The position numbers and the translations under genes were made by a program. A DNA stretch of 64,000 nucleotides from Parapristionchus giblindavisi (Eukaryota > Nematoda > Chromadorea > Rhabditida > Diplogasteridae), in contig CALSFV010000035.1 in the NCBI GenBank assembly GCA_943737045.1, positions 682,001 through 746,000 of the forward strand. The letters are read 5' to 3'. The notes below the pieces were generated by a model. The model was given only the letters and a program-made list of their open reading frames with translations. It searched no databases and had not been told where the DNA came from. This document shows, in pieces, positions 1 to 10,928 of this stretch (the first letter of the stretch is position 1; the number at the start of each line of letters is the position of its first letter).

Positions 1-219
1 CTAGACCCAGCGTGTCATATACCAAACGAAAGAGCAAAAAATTCTGAGTATTTTGCAACGTTCCATGTTGAACAACGGCCGCTCCAGCCGAATTAACAAC
101 ATTGAACCATGCATTTTTAGCATTAAAGAATTCGTGACACGCCAATATTTAATCTAAACTTATCGTAGCATATACCGCGTGAAAGAGCAAACAATTCTGA
201 ATAATCTACACGTCAGTTC
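1..219 (+). repeat. Partial monomer, class Ce, at the left edge
   Basis: This is the last 219 bases of a monomer (offsets 103-321). It carries 233t with the TAGCATT form and then three K-linked changes at 177 (279g), 192 (294c) and 212 (314g). The same tail occurs before the K monomers at 2467 and 3430, so the Ce-K pair moves as one block. Confidence 0.9.
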
Positions 220-2145
220 ATGTCAAACTGTAATCTTGTGTTGATTCCACAATGCCCAAAGTACAAAAGTAGCTTTCACTCTGATAAGACGAAAAGAATA
301 CCTGACATGAAAAATTTTCTGCTAGACCCAGCGTGTCATATACCAAACGAAAGAGCAAAAAAATCTGAGTATTTTGCAACGTTCCATGTTGAACAACGGC
401 CGCTCCAGCCGAATTAACAACATTGAACCATGCATTTTTAGCATTAAAGAAATCGTGACACGCCAATATTTAATCTAAACTTATCGTAGCATATACCACG
501 TGAAAGAGCAAAAAATTCTGAATAATCTACACTTCAGTTCATGTCAAACTGTAATCTTGTGTTGATTCCACAAAGCCCAAAATACAAAAGTAGCTTTCAC
601 TCTGATAAGACCAAAAGAATACCTGACACGAAAAATTTTCTGCTAGACCCAGCGTGTCATATACCAAACGAAAGAGCAAAAAATTCTGAGTATTTTGCAA
701 CGTTTCATGTTGAACAACGGCCGCTCCAGCCGAATTAACAAAATTGAATTATGCATTTTCGGCAATAAAGAATTCGTGACACGCCAATATTTAATCTAAA
801 CTTATCGTAGCATATACCACGTGAAAGAGCAAAAAATTCTGAATAATCTACACTTCAGTTCATGTCAAACTGTAATCTTGTGTTGATTCCACAATGCCCA
901 AAGTACAAAAGTAGCTTTCACTCTGATAAGACCAAAAGAATACCTGACATGAAAAATTTTCTGCTAGACTCAGCGTGTCATATACCAAACGAAAGAGCAA
1001 AAAATTCTGAGTATTTTGCAACGTTCCATGTTGAACAACGGCCGCTCCAGCCGAATTAACAACATTGAACCATGCATTTTTAGCATTAAAGAAATCGTGA
1101 CACGCCAATATTTAATCTAAACTTATCGTAGCATATACCACGTGAAAGAGCAAAAAATTCTGAATAATCTACACTTCAGTTCATGTCAAACTGTAATCTT
1201 GTGTTGATTCCACAATGCCCAAAGTACAAAAGTAGCTTTCACTCTGATAAGACCAAAAGAATACCTGACATGAAAAATTTTCTGCTAGACCCAGCGTGTC
1301 ATATACCAAACGAAAGAGCAAAAAATTCTGAGTATTTTGCAACGTTCCATGTTGAACAACGGCCGCTCCAGCCGAATTAACAACATTGAACCATGCATTT
1401 TTAGCATTAAAGAAATCGTGACACGCCAATATTTAATCTAAACTTATCGTAGCATATACCACGTGAAAGAGCAAAAAATTCTGAATAATCTACACTTCAG
1501 TTCATGTCAAACTGTAATCTTGTGTTGATTCCACAAAGCCCAAAATACAAAAGTAGCTTTCACTCTGATAAGACCAAAAGAATACCTGACACGAAAAATT
1601 TTCTGCTAGACTCAGCGTGTCATATACCAAACGAAAGAGCAAAAAATTCTGAGTATTTTGCAACGTTCCATGTTGAACAACGGCCGCTCCAGCCGAATTA
1701 ACAACATTGAACCATGCATTTTTAGCATTAAAGAAATCGTGACACGCCAATATTTAATCTAAACTTATCGTAGCATATACCACGTGAAAGAGCAAAAAAT
1801 TCTGAATAATCTACACTTCAGTTCATGTCAAACTGTAATCTTGTGTTGATTCCACAAAGCCCAAAATACAAAAGTAGCTTTCACTCTGATAAGACCAAAA
1901 GAATACCTGACACGAAAAATTTTCTGCTAGACCCAGCGTGTCATATACCAAACGAAAGAGCAAAAAATTCTGAGTATTTTGCAACGTTTCATGTTGAACA
2001 ACGGCCGCTCCAGCCGAATTAACAAAATTGAATTATGCATTTTCGGCAATAAAGAATTCGTGACACGCCAATATTTAATCTAAACTTATCGTAGCATATA
2101 CCACGTGAAAGAGCAAAAAATTCTGAATAATCTACACTTCAGTTC
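220..2145 (+). repeat. Higher-order block K-P-Cs-C-ST-P (with the preceding Ce: 7-mer)
   Basis: Monomers start at 220 K, 541 P, 862 Cs, 1183 C, 1504 ST and 1825 P. With the Ce partial copy in front they form a 7-mer. The next Ce-K pair begins 2,247 bases (7 x 321) later. K is marked by 72g (position 291) and 144a (363), changes shared only with the monomers at 2467 and 3430. Confidence 0.8.
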
Positions 2146-4071
2146 ATGTCAAACTGTAATCTTGTGTTGATTCCACAATGCCCAAAGTACAAAAGTAGCT
2201 TTCACTCTGATAAGACCAAAAGAATACCTGACATGAAAAATTTTCTGCTAGACCCAGCGTGTCATATACCAAACGAAAGAGCAAAAAATTCTGAGTATTT
2301 TGCAACGTTCCATGTTGAACAACGGCCGCTCCAGCCGAATTAACAACATTGAACCATGCATTTTTAGCATTAAAGAATTCGTGACACGCCAATATTTAAT
2401 CTAAACTTATCGTAGCATATACCGCGTGAAAGAGCAAACAATTCTGAATAATCTACACGTCAGTTCATGTCAAACTGTAATCTTGTGTTGATTCCACAAT
2501 GCCCAAAGTACAAAAGTAGCTTTCACTCTGATAAGACGAAAAGAATACCTGACATGAAAAATTTTCTGCTAGACCCAGCGTGTCATATACCAAACGAAAG
2601 AGCAAAAAAATCTGAGTATTTTGCAACGTTCCATGTTGAACAACGGCCGCTCCAGCCGAATTAACAACATTGAACCATGCATTTTTAGCATTAAAGAAAT
2701 CGTGACACGCCAATATTTAATCTAAACTTATCGTAGCATATACCACGTGAAAGAGCAAAAAATTCTGAATAATCTACACTTCAGTTCATGTCAAACTGTA
2801 ATCTTGTGTTGATTCCACAAAGCCCAAAATACAAAAGTAGCTTTCACTCTGATAAGACCAAAAGAATACCTGACACGAAAAATTTTCTGCTAGACCCAGC
2901 GTGTCATATACCAAACGAAAGAGCAAAAAATTCTGAGTATTTTGCAACGTTCCATGTTGAACAACGGCCGCTCCAGCCGAATTAACAACATTGAACCATG
3001 CATTTTTAGCATTAAAGAATTCGTGACACGCCAATATTTAATCTAAACTTATCGTATCATATACCACGTGAAAGAGCAAAAAATTCTGAATAATCTACAC
3101 TTCAGTTCATGTCAAACTGTAATCTTGTGTTGATTCCACAATGCCCAAAGTACAAAAGTAGCTTTCACTCTGATAAGACCAAAAGAATACCTGACATGAA
3201 AAATTTTCTGCTAGACCCAGCGTGTCATATACCAAACGAAAGAGCAAAAAATTCTGAGTATTTTGCAACGTTCCATGTTGAACAACGGCCGCTCCAGCCG
3301 AATTAACAACATTGAACCATGCATTTTTAGCATTAAAGAATTCGTGACACGCCAATATTTAATCTAAACTTATCGTAGCATATACCGCGTGAAAGAGCAA
3401 ACAATTCTGAATAATCTACACGTCAGTTCATGTCAAACTGTAATCTTGTGTTGATTCCACAATGCCCAAAGTACAAAAGTAGCTTTCACTCTGATAAGAC
3501 GAAAAGAATACCTGACATGAAAAATTTTCTGCTAGACCCAGCGTGTCATATACCAAACGAAAGAGCAAAAAAATCTGAGTATTTTGCAACGTTCCATGTT
3601 GAACAACGGCCGCTCCAGCCGAATTAACAACATTGAACCATGCATTTTTAGCATTAAAGAAATCGTGACACGCCAATATTTAATCTAAACTTATCGTAGC
3701 ATATACCACGTGAAAGAGCAAAAAATTCTGAATAATCTACACTTCAGTTCATGTCAAACTGTAATCTTGTGTTGATTCCACAAAGCCCAAAATACAAAAG
3801 TAGCTTTCACTCTGATAAGACCAAAAGAATACCTGACACGAAAAATTTTCTGCTAGACCCAGCGTGTCATATACCAAACGAAAGAGCAAAAAATTCTGAG
3901 TATTTTGCAACGTTTCATGTTGAACAACGGCCGCTCCAGCCGAATTAACAAAATTGAATTATGCATTTTCGGCAATAAAGAATTCGTGACACGCCAATAT
4001 TTAATCTAAACTTATCGTAGCATATACCACGTGAAAGAGCAAAAAATTCTGAATAATCTACACTTCAGTTC
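2146..4071 (+). repeat. 963-bp 3-mer Ce-K-P, two tandem copies
   Basis: Order is Ce 2146, K 2467, hybrid 2788, then Ce 3109, K 3430, P 3751. The K copies are exactly 963 bases apart. The monomer at 2788 starts as P (34a, 42a, 109c) but ends as Ce (165c, TAGCATT, 233t). It is what an unequal exchange between a P and a Ce monomer would leave. Confidence 0.8.
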
Positions 4072-7000
4072 ATGTCAAACTGTAATCTTGTGTTGATTCC
4101 ACAAAGCCCAAAATACAAAAGTAGCTTTCACTCTGATAAGACCAAAAGAATACCTGACACGAAAAATTTTCTGCTAGACTCAGCGTGTCATATACCAAAC
4201 GAAAGAGCAAAAAATTCTGAGTATTTTGCAACGTTTCATGTTGAACAACGGCCGCTCCAGCCGAATTAACAAAATTGAATTATGCATTTTCGGCAATAAA
4301 GAATTCGTGACACGCCAATATTTAATCTAAACTTATCGTAGCATATACCACGTGAAAGAGCAAAAAATTCTGAATAATCTACACTTCAGTTCATGTCAAA
4401 CTGTAATCTTGTGTTGATTCCACAATGCCCAAAGTACAAAAGTAGCTTTCACTCTGATAAGACCAAAAGAATACCTGACATGAAAAATTTTCTGCTAGAC
4501 TCAGCGTGTCATATACCAAACGAAAGAGCAAAAAATTCTGAGTATTTTGCAACGTTCCATGTTGAACAACGGCCGCTCCAGCCGAATTAACAACATTGAA
4601 CCATGCATTTTTAGCATTAAAGAAATCGTGACACGCCAATATTTAATCTAAACTTATCGTAGCATATACCACGTGAAAGAGCAAAAAATTCTGAATAATC
4701 TACACTTCAGTTCATGTCAAACTGTAATCTTGTGTTGATTCCACAATGCCCAAAGTACAAAAGTAGCTTTCACTCAGATAAGACCAAAAGAATACCTGAC
4801 ATGAAAAATTTTCTGCTAGACCCAGCGTGTCATATACCAAACGAAAGAGCAAAAAATTCTGAGTATTTTGCAACGTTCCATGTTGAACAACGGCCGCTCC
4901 AGCCGAATTAACAACATTGAACCATGCATTTTTAGCATTAAAGAAATCGTGACACGCCAATATTTAATCTAAACTTATCGTAGCATATACCACGTGAAAG
5001 AGCAAAAAATTCTGAATAATCTACACTTCAGTTCATGTCAAACTGTAATCTTGTGTTGATTCCACAAAGCCCAAAATACAAAAGTAGCTTTCACTCTGAT
5101 AAGACCAAAAGAATACCTGACACGAAAAATTTTCTGCTAGACTCAGCGTGTCATATACCAAACGAAAGAGCAAAAAATTCTGAGTATTTTGCAACGTTCC
5201 ATGTTGAACAACGGCCGCTCCAGCCGAATTAACAACATTGAACCATGCATTTTTAGCATTAAAGAAATCGTGACACGCCAATATTTAATCTAAACTTATC
5301 GTAGCATATACCACGTGAAAGAGCAAAAAATTCTGAATAATCTACACTTCAGTTCATGTCAAACTGTAATCTTGTGTTGATTCCACAAAGCCCAAAATAC
5401 AAAAGTAGCTTTCACTCTGATAAGACCAAAAGAATACCTGACACGAAAAATTTTCTGCTAGACCCAGCGTGTCATATACCAAACGAAAGAGCAAAAAATT
5501 CTGAGTATTTTGCAACGTTTCATGTTGAACAACGGCCGCTCCAGCCGAATTAACAAAATTGAATTATGCATTTTCGGCAATAAAGAATTCGTGACACGCC
5601 AATATTTAATCTAAACTTATCGTAGCATATACCACGTGAAAGAGCAAAAAATTCTGAATAATCTACACTTCAGTTCATGTCAAACTGTAATCTTGTGTTG
5701 ATTCCACAATGCCCAAAGTACAAAAGTAGCTTTCACTCTGATAAGACCAAAAGAATACCTGACATGAAAAATTTTCTGCTAGACCCAGCGTGTCATATAC
5801 CAAACGAAAGAGCAAAAAATTCTGAGTATTTTGCAACGTTCCATGTTGAACAACGGCCGCTCCAGCCGAATTAACAACATTGAACCATGCATTTTTAGCA
5901 TTAAAGAAATCGTGACACGCCAATATTTAATCTAAACTTATCGTAGCATATACCACGTGAAAGAGCAAAAAATTCTGAATAATCTACACTTCAGTTCATG
6001 TCAAACTGTAATCTTGTGTTGATTCCACAATGCCCAAAGTACAAAAGTAGCTTTCACTCTGATAAGACCAAAAGAATACCTGACATGAAAAATTTTCTGC
6101 TAGACTCAGCGTGTCATATACCAAACGAAAGAGCAAAAAATTCTGAGTATTTTGCAACGTTCCATGTTGAACAACGGCCGCTCCAGCCGAATTAACAACA
6201 TTGAACCATGCATTTTTAGCATTAAAGAAATCGTGACACGCCAATATTTAATCTAAACTTATCGTAGCATATACCACGTGAAAGAGCAAAAAATTCTGAA
6301 TAATCTACACTTCAGTTCATGTCAAACTGTAATCTTGTGTTGATTCCACAATGCCCAAAGTACAAAAGTAGCTTTCACTCTGATAAGACCAAAAGAATAC
6401 CTGACATGAAAAATTTTCTGCTAGACCCAGCGTGTCATATACCAAACGAAAGAGCAAAAAATTCTGAGTATTTTGCAACGTTCCATGTTGAACAACGGCC
6501 GCTCCAGCCGAATTAACAACATTGAACCATGCATTTTTAGCATTAAAGAAATCGTGACACGCCAATATTTAATCTAAACTTATCGTAGCATATACCACGT
6601 GAAAGAGCAAAAAATTCTGAATAATCTACACTTCAGTTCATGTCAAACTGTAATCTTGTGTTGATTCCACAAAGCCCAAAATACAAAAGTAGCTTTCACT
6701 CTGATAAGACCAAAAGAATACCTGACACGAAAAATTTTCTGCTAGACTCAGCGTGTCATATACCAAACGAAAGAGCAAAAAATTCTGAGTATTTTGCAAC
6801 GTTCCATGTTGAACAACGGCCGCTCCAGCCGAATTAACAACATTGAACCATGCATTTTTAGCATTAAAGAAATCGTGACACGCCAATATTTAATCTAAAC
6901 TTATCGTAGCATATACCACGTGAAAGAGCAAAAAATTCTGAATAATCTACACTTCAGTTCATGTCAAACTGTAATCTTGTGTTGATTCCACAAAGCCCAA

Positions 7001-7281
7001 AATACAAAAGTAGCTTTCACTCTGATAAGACCAAAAGAATACCTGACACGAAAAATTTTCTGCTAGACCCAGCGTGTCATATACCAAACGAAAGAGCAAA
7101 AAATTCTGAGTATTTTGCAACGTTTCATGTTGAACAACGGCCGCTCCAGCCGAATTAACAAAATTGAATTATGCATTTTCGGCAATAAAGAATTCGTGAC
7201 ACGCCAATATTTAATCTAAACTTATCGTAGCATATACCACGTGAAAGAGCAAAAAATTCTGAATAATCTACACTTCAGTTC
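4072..7281 (+). repeat. 1,605-bp 5-mer (x-Cs-C-ST-P), two tandem copies
   Basis: Copy 1 is 4072 S with P-type tail, 4393 Cs, 4714 C, 5035 ST, 5356 P. Copy 2 is 5677 C, 5998 Cs, 6319 C, 6640 ST, 6961 P. The Cs monomers (C features with 109t) are 1,605 bases apart. The run Cs-C-ST-P also occurs at 862-2145, so the pattern was seeded before the tandem step. The first position of the 5-mer differs between the copies. The C at 4714 has a private change, CACTCAGA for CACTCTGA. Confidence 0.8.
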
Positions 7282-10200
7282 ATGTCAAACTGTAATCTTG
7301 TGTTGATTCCACAATGCCCAAAGTACAAAAGTAGCTTTCACTCTGATAAGACCAAAAGAATACCTGACATGAAAAATTTTCTGCTAGACCCAGCGTGTCA
7401 TATACCAAACGAAAGAGCAAAAAATTCTGAGTATTTTGCAACGTTCCATGTTGAACAACGGCCGCTCCAGCCGAATTAACAACATTGAACCATGCATTTT
7501 TAGCATTAAAGAAATCGTGACACGCCAATATTTAATCTAAACTTATCGTAGCATATACCACGTGAAAGAGCAAAAAATTCTGAATAATCTACACTTCAGT
7601 TCATGTCAAACTGTAATCTTGTGTTGATTCCACAAAGCCCAAAATACAAAAGTAGCTTTCACTCTGATAAGACCAAAAGAATACCTGACACGAAAAATTT
7701 TCTGCTAGACCCAGCGTGTCATATACCAAACGAAAGAGCAAAAAATTCTGAGTATTTTGCAACGTTTCATGTTGAACAACGGCCGCTCCAGCCGAATTAA
7801 CAAAATTGAATTATGCATTTTCGGCAATAAAGAATTCGTGACACGCCAATATTTAATCTAAACTTATCGTAGCATATACCACGTGAAAGAGCAAAAAATT
7901 CTGAATAATCTACACTTCAGTTCATGTCAAACTGTAATCTTGTGTTGATTCCACAATGCCCAAAGTACAAAAGTAGCTTTCACTCTGATAAGACCAAAAG
8001 AATACCTGACATGAAAAATTTTCTGCTAGACCCAGCGTGTCATATACCAAACGAAAGAGCAAAAAATTCTGAGTATTTTGCAACGTTCCATGTTGAACAA
8101 CGGCCGCTCCAGCCGAATTAACAACATTGAACCATGCATTTTTAGCATTAAAGAAATCGTGACACGCCAATATTTAATCTAAACTTATCGTAGCATATAC
8201 CACGTGAAAGAGCAAAAAATTCTGAATAATCTACACTTCAGTTCATGTCAAACTGTAATCTTGTGTTGATTCCACAAAGCCCAAAATACAAAAGTAGCTT
8301 TCACTCTGATAAGACCAAAAGAATACCTGACACGAAAAATTTTCTGCTAGACTCAGCGTGTCATATACCAAACGAAAGAGCAAAAAATTCTGAGTATTTT
8401 GCAACATTCCATGTTGAACAACGGCCGCTCCAGCCGAATTAACAACATTGAACCATGCATTTTTAGCATTAAAGAAATTGTGACACGCCAATATTTAATC
8501 TAAACTTATCGTAGCATATACCACGTGAAAGAGCAAAAAATTCTGAATAATCTACACTTCAGTTCATGTCAAACTGTAATCTTGTGTTGATTCCACAAAG
8601 CCCAAAATACAAAAGTAGCTTTCACTCTGATAAGACCAAAAGAATACCTGACACGAAAAATTTTCTGCTAGACTCAGCGTGTCATATACCAAACGAAAGA
8701 GCAAAAAATTCTGAGTATTTTGCAACGTTCCATGTTGAACAACGGCCGCTCCAGCCGAATTAACAACATTGAACCATGCATTTTTAGCATTAAAGAAATC
8801 GTGACACGCCAATATTTAATCTAAACTTATCGTAGCATATACCACGTGAAAGAGCAAAAAATTCTGAATAATCTACACTTCAGTTCATGTCAAACTGTAA
8901 TCTTGTGTTGATTCCACAAAGCCCAAAATACAAAAGTAGCTTTCACTCTGATAAGACCAAAAGAATACCTGACACGAAAAATTTTCTGCTAGACTCAGCG
9001 TGTCATATACCAAACGAAAGAGCAAAAAATTCTGAGTATTTTGCAACATTCCATGTTGAACAACGGCCGCTCCAGCCGAATTAACAACATTGAACCATGC
9101 ATTTTTAGCATTAAAGAAATCGTGACACGCCAATATTTAATCTAAACTTATCGTAGCATATACCACGTGAAAGAGCAAAAAATTCTGAATAATCTACACT
9201 TCAGTTCATGTCAAACTGTAATCTTGTGTTGATTCCACAAAGCCCAAAATACAAAAGTAGCTTTCACTCTGATAAGACCAAAAGAATACCTGACACGAAA
9301 AATATTCTGCTAGACTCAGCGTGTCATATACCAAACGAAAGAGCAAAAAATTCTGAGTATTTTGCAACGTTCCATGTTGAACAACGGCCGCTCCAGCCGA
9401 ATTAACAACATTGAACCATGCATTTTTAGCATTAAAGAATTCGTGACACGTCAATGCTTTATCGAAACTTATCGTAGCATATACCACGTGAAAGAGCAAA
9501 AAATTCTGAATAATCTACACTTCAGTTCATGTCAAACTGTAATCTTGTGTTGATTCCACAAAGCCCAAAATACAAAAGTAGCTTTCACTCTGATAAGACC
9601 AAAAGAATACCTGACACGAAAAATTTTCTGCTAGACTCAGCGTGTCATATACCAAACGAAAGAGCAAAAATTCTGAGTATTTTGCAACATTCCATGTTGA
9701 ACAACGGCCGCTCCAGCCGAATTAACAACATTGAACCATGCATTTTTAGCATTAAAGAAATCGTGACACGCCAATATTTAATCTAAACTTATCGTAGCAT
9801 ATACCACGTGAAAGAGCAAAAAATTCTGAATAATCTACACTTCAGTTCATGTCAAACTGTAATCTTGTGTTGATTCCACAAAGCCCAAAATACAAAAGTA
9901 GCTTTCACTCTGATAAGACCAAAAGAATACCTGACACGAAAAATTTTCTGCTAGACCCAGCGTGTCATATACCAAACGAAAGAGCAAAAAATTCTGAGTA
10001 TTTTGCAACGTTTCATGTTGAACAACGGCCGCTCCAGCCGAATTAACAAAATTGAATTATGCATTTTCGGCAATAAAGAATTCGTGACACGCCAATATTT
10101 AATCTAAACTTATCGTAGCATATACCACGTGAAAGAGCAAAAAATTCTGAATAATCTACACTTCAGTTCATGTCAAACTGTAATCTTGTGTTGATTCCAC

Positions 10201-10490
10201 AATGCCCAAAGTACAAAAGTAGCTTTCACTCTGATAAGACCAAAAGAATACCTGACATGAAAAATTTTCTGCTAGACCCAGCGTGTCATATACCAAACGA
10301 AAGAGCAAAAAATTCTGAGTATTTTGCAACGTTCCATGTTGAACAACGGCCGCTCCAGCCGAATTAACAACATTGAACCATGCATTTTTAGCATTAAAGA
10401 AATCGTGACACGCCAATATTTAATCTAAACTTATCGTAGCATATACCACGTGAAAGAGCAAAAAATTCTGAATAATCTACACTTCAGTTC
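7282..10490 (+). repeat. Mixed monomers C-P-C-SM-ST-SM-E-SM-P-C
   Basis: Starts are 7282 C, 7603 P, 7924 C, 8245 SM (with N), 8566 ST, 8887 SM, 9208 E (97a, tail t2), 9529 SM, 9849 P and 10170 C. This is where the SM change (162a) and the t2 tail first appear; neither occurs to the left. No clean higher-order period is seen beyond C-P-C-like alternation. Confidence 0.8.
9529..9848 (+). repeat. 320-bp monomer, one A deleted
   Basis: The A-run after GAGC near 9666 is one base short (five A rather than six). The deletion shifts the + strand open frame in this copy, one sign that the frame is not maintained. Confidence 0.9.
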
Positions 10491-10607
10491 ATGTCAAACT
10501 GTAATCTTGTGTTGATTCCACAAAGCCCAAAATACAAAAGTAGCTTTCACTCTGATAAGACCAAAAGAATACCTGACACGAAAAATTTTCTGCTAGACTC
10601 AGCGTGT

Positions 10608-10760
10608 CATATACCAAACGAAAGAGCAAAAAATTCTGAGTATTTTGCAACATTCCATGTTGAACAACGGCCGCTCCAGCCGAATTAACAACATTGAACC
10701 ATGCATTTTTAGCATTAAAGAAATCGTGACACGCCAATATTTAATCTAAACTTATCGTAG
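10608..10760 (+). repeat. Internal half-repeat A of the monomer (153 bp)
   Basis: This half begins at CATATACC (offset 118) and runs to the next CATATACC at offset 271. Its first 32 bases closely resemble the start of half B: CATATACC, then GAAAGAGC, then A6TTCTGA are shared. Its last part shares TGACACG and the CTTATCG-type ending with the end of half B. Half A contains the G+C-rich core and is 15 bases shorter than half B, the difference lying in the poorly matching middle. Confidence 0.8.
10666..10683. other. G+C-rich constant core of the monomer (CGGCCGCTCCAGCCG)
   Basis: Offsets 176-193 hold a short G+C-rich block, including the palindrome CGGCCG, inside an otherwise A+T-rich unit. I saw only one changed copy in the window (42458, g to a), while neighbouring positions such as 162, 165, 198 and 202 vary freely. 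No known protein-binding site is recognised. It could be a bound site under constraint or simply a segment that drew few mutations. Confidence 0.5.
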
Positions 10761-10928
10761 CATATACCACGTGAAAGAGCAAAAAATTCTGAATAATCTA
10801 CACTTCAGTTCATGTCAAACTGTAATCTTGTGTTGATTCCACAAAGCCCAAAATACAAAAGTAGCTTTCACTCTGATAAGACCAAAAGAATACCTGACAC
10901 GAAAAATTTTCTGCTACACTCAGCGTGT
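10761..10928 (+). repeat. Internal half-repeat B of the monomer (168 bp)
   Basis: This half begins at CATATACCACGTG (offset 271) and crosses the arbitrary monomer start into the next copy. Offsets 74-149 align without gaps to 227-302 at about 58 of 76 positions by hand count, covering the end of one half and the start of the next. The 321-bp unit is therefore best read as a diverged dimer of a roughly 160-bp ancestor. Halves never occur singly in the window, so the dimer is the unit that now amplifies. Confidence 0.8.
10768..10773. other. CACGTG palindrome (E-box-like), once per monomer
   Basis: CACGTG is at offsets 278-283, at the start of half B, in nearly every monomer. The copies just before the K monomers have CGCGTG instead (177, and the equivalent places near 2424 and 3387). 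CACGTG is the core recognised by many bHLH proteins, but a six-base match in a satellite does not show binding. Confidence 0.3.

Larger units (their letters stand above)
10491..10811 (+). repeat. Representative monomer (class SM, tail t1), 321 bp
   Basis: This is a typical full-length copy used here to define offsets 1-321. It has 69 C and 47 G on the + strand, so about 36 % G+C with a C-over-G skew. A G+C-rich core lies at offsets 176-193, A-runs at 91-95 and 291-296, an ATGCAT palindrome at 211-216 and a CACGTG palindrome at 278-283. SM is defined by 34a, 42a, 89c, 109t and 162a, and is the commonest S subtype from 8245 onward. Confidence 0.95.

Noticed and set aside
281..294. Hammerhead-ribozyme-like core (CTGATAAGACGAAA), because some animal satellites carry hammerheads
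   Set aside because: The invariant G of CTGANGA is A here, there is no room for stem II before GAAA, and most monomers read GACCAAA. No complete core was seen on the - strand either.
220..417. A 65-residue + strand open frame repeated in almost every monomer
   Set aside because: It follows the repeat exactly and is broken by the indels at 9529, 14664, 14986, 17549 and 18513 and by a stop at 19156. Changes fall without regard to codon position, and nothing resembles a known protein. It is a by-product of the satellite.
2378..2394. CENP-B-box-like sequence (ATTCGTGACACGCCAAT) in monomers with 233t
   Set aside because: It matches TTCG and the central A, but the CGGG block reads CCAA, so only about six of nine core positions agree, and t1 monomers with 233a lose TTCG.
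10508..10520. RNA polymerase III B-box-like GTTGATTCC
   Set aside because: It lacks one base of the GGTTCGANTCC consensus and no A box lies at the right distance upstream. A tRNA-derived SINE is not supported.
10711..10726. EcoRI-site polymorphism (GAATTC or GAAATC at offset 230-235) as a functional switch
   Set aside because: It is simply the 233t/233a variant that travels with the tail classes. It is useful as a marker but gives no sign of function.
10489..10737. 82- to 97-residue - strand open frames overlapping the + strand frame
   Set aside because: Length varies only with which tail variant supplies an upstream ATG, and P monomers lack it. Overlap on the opposite strand of the same satellite unit makes a gene very unlikely.
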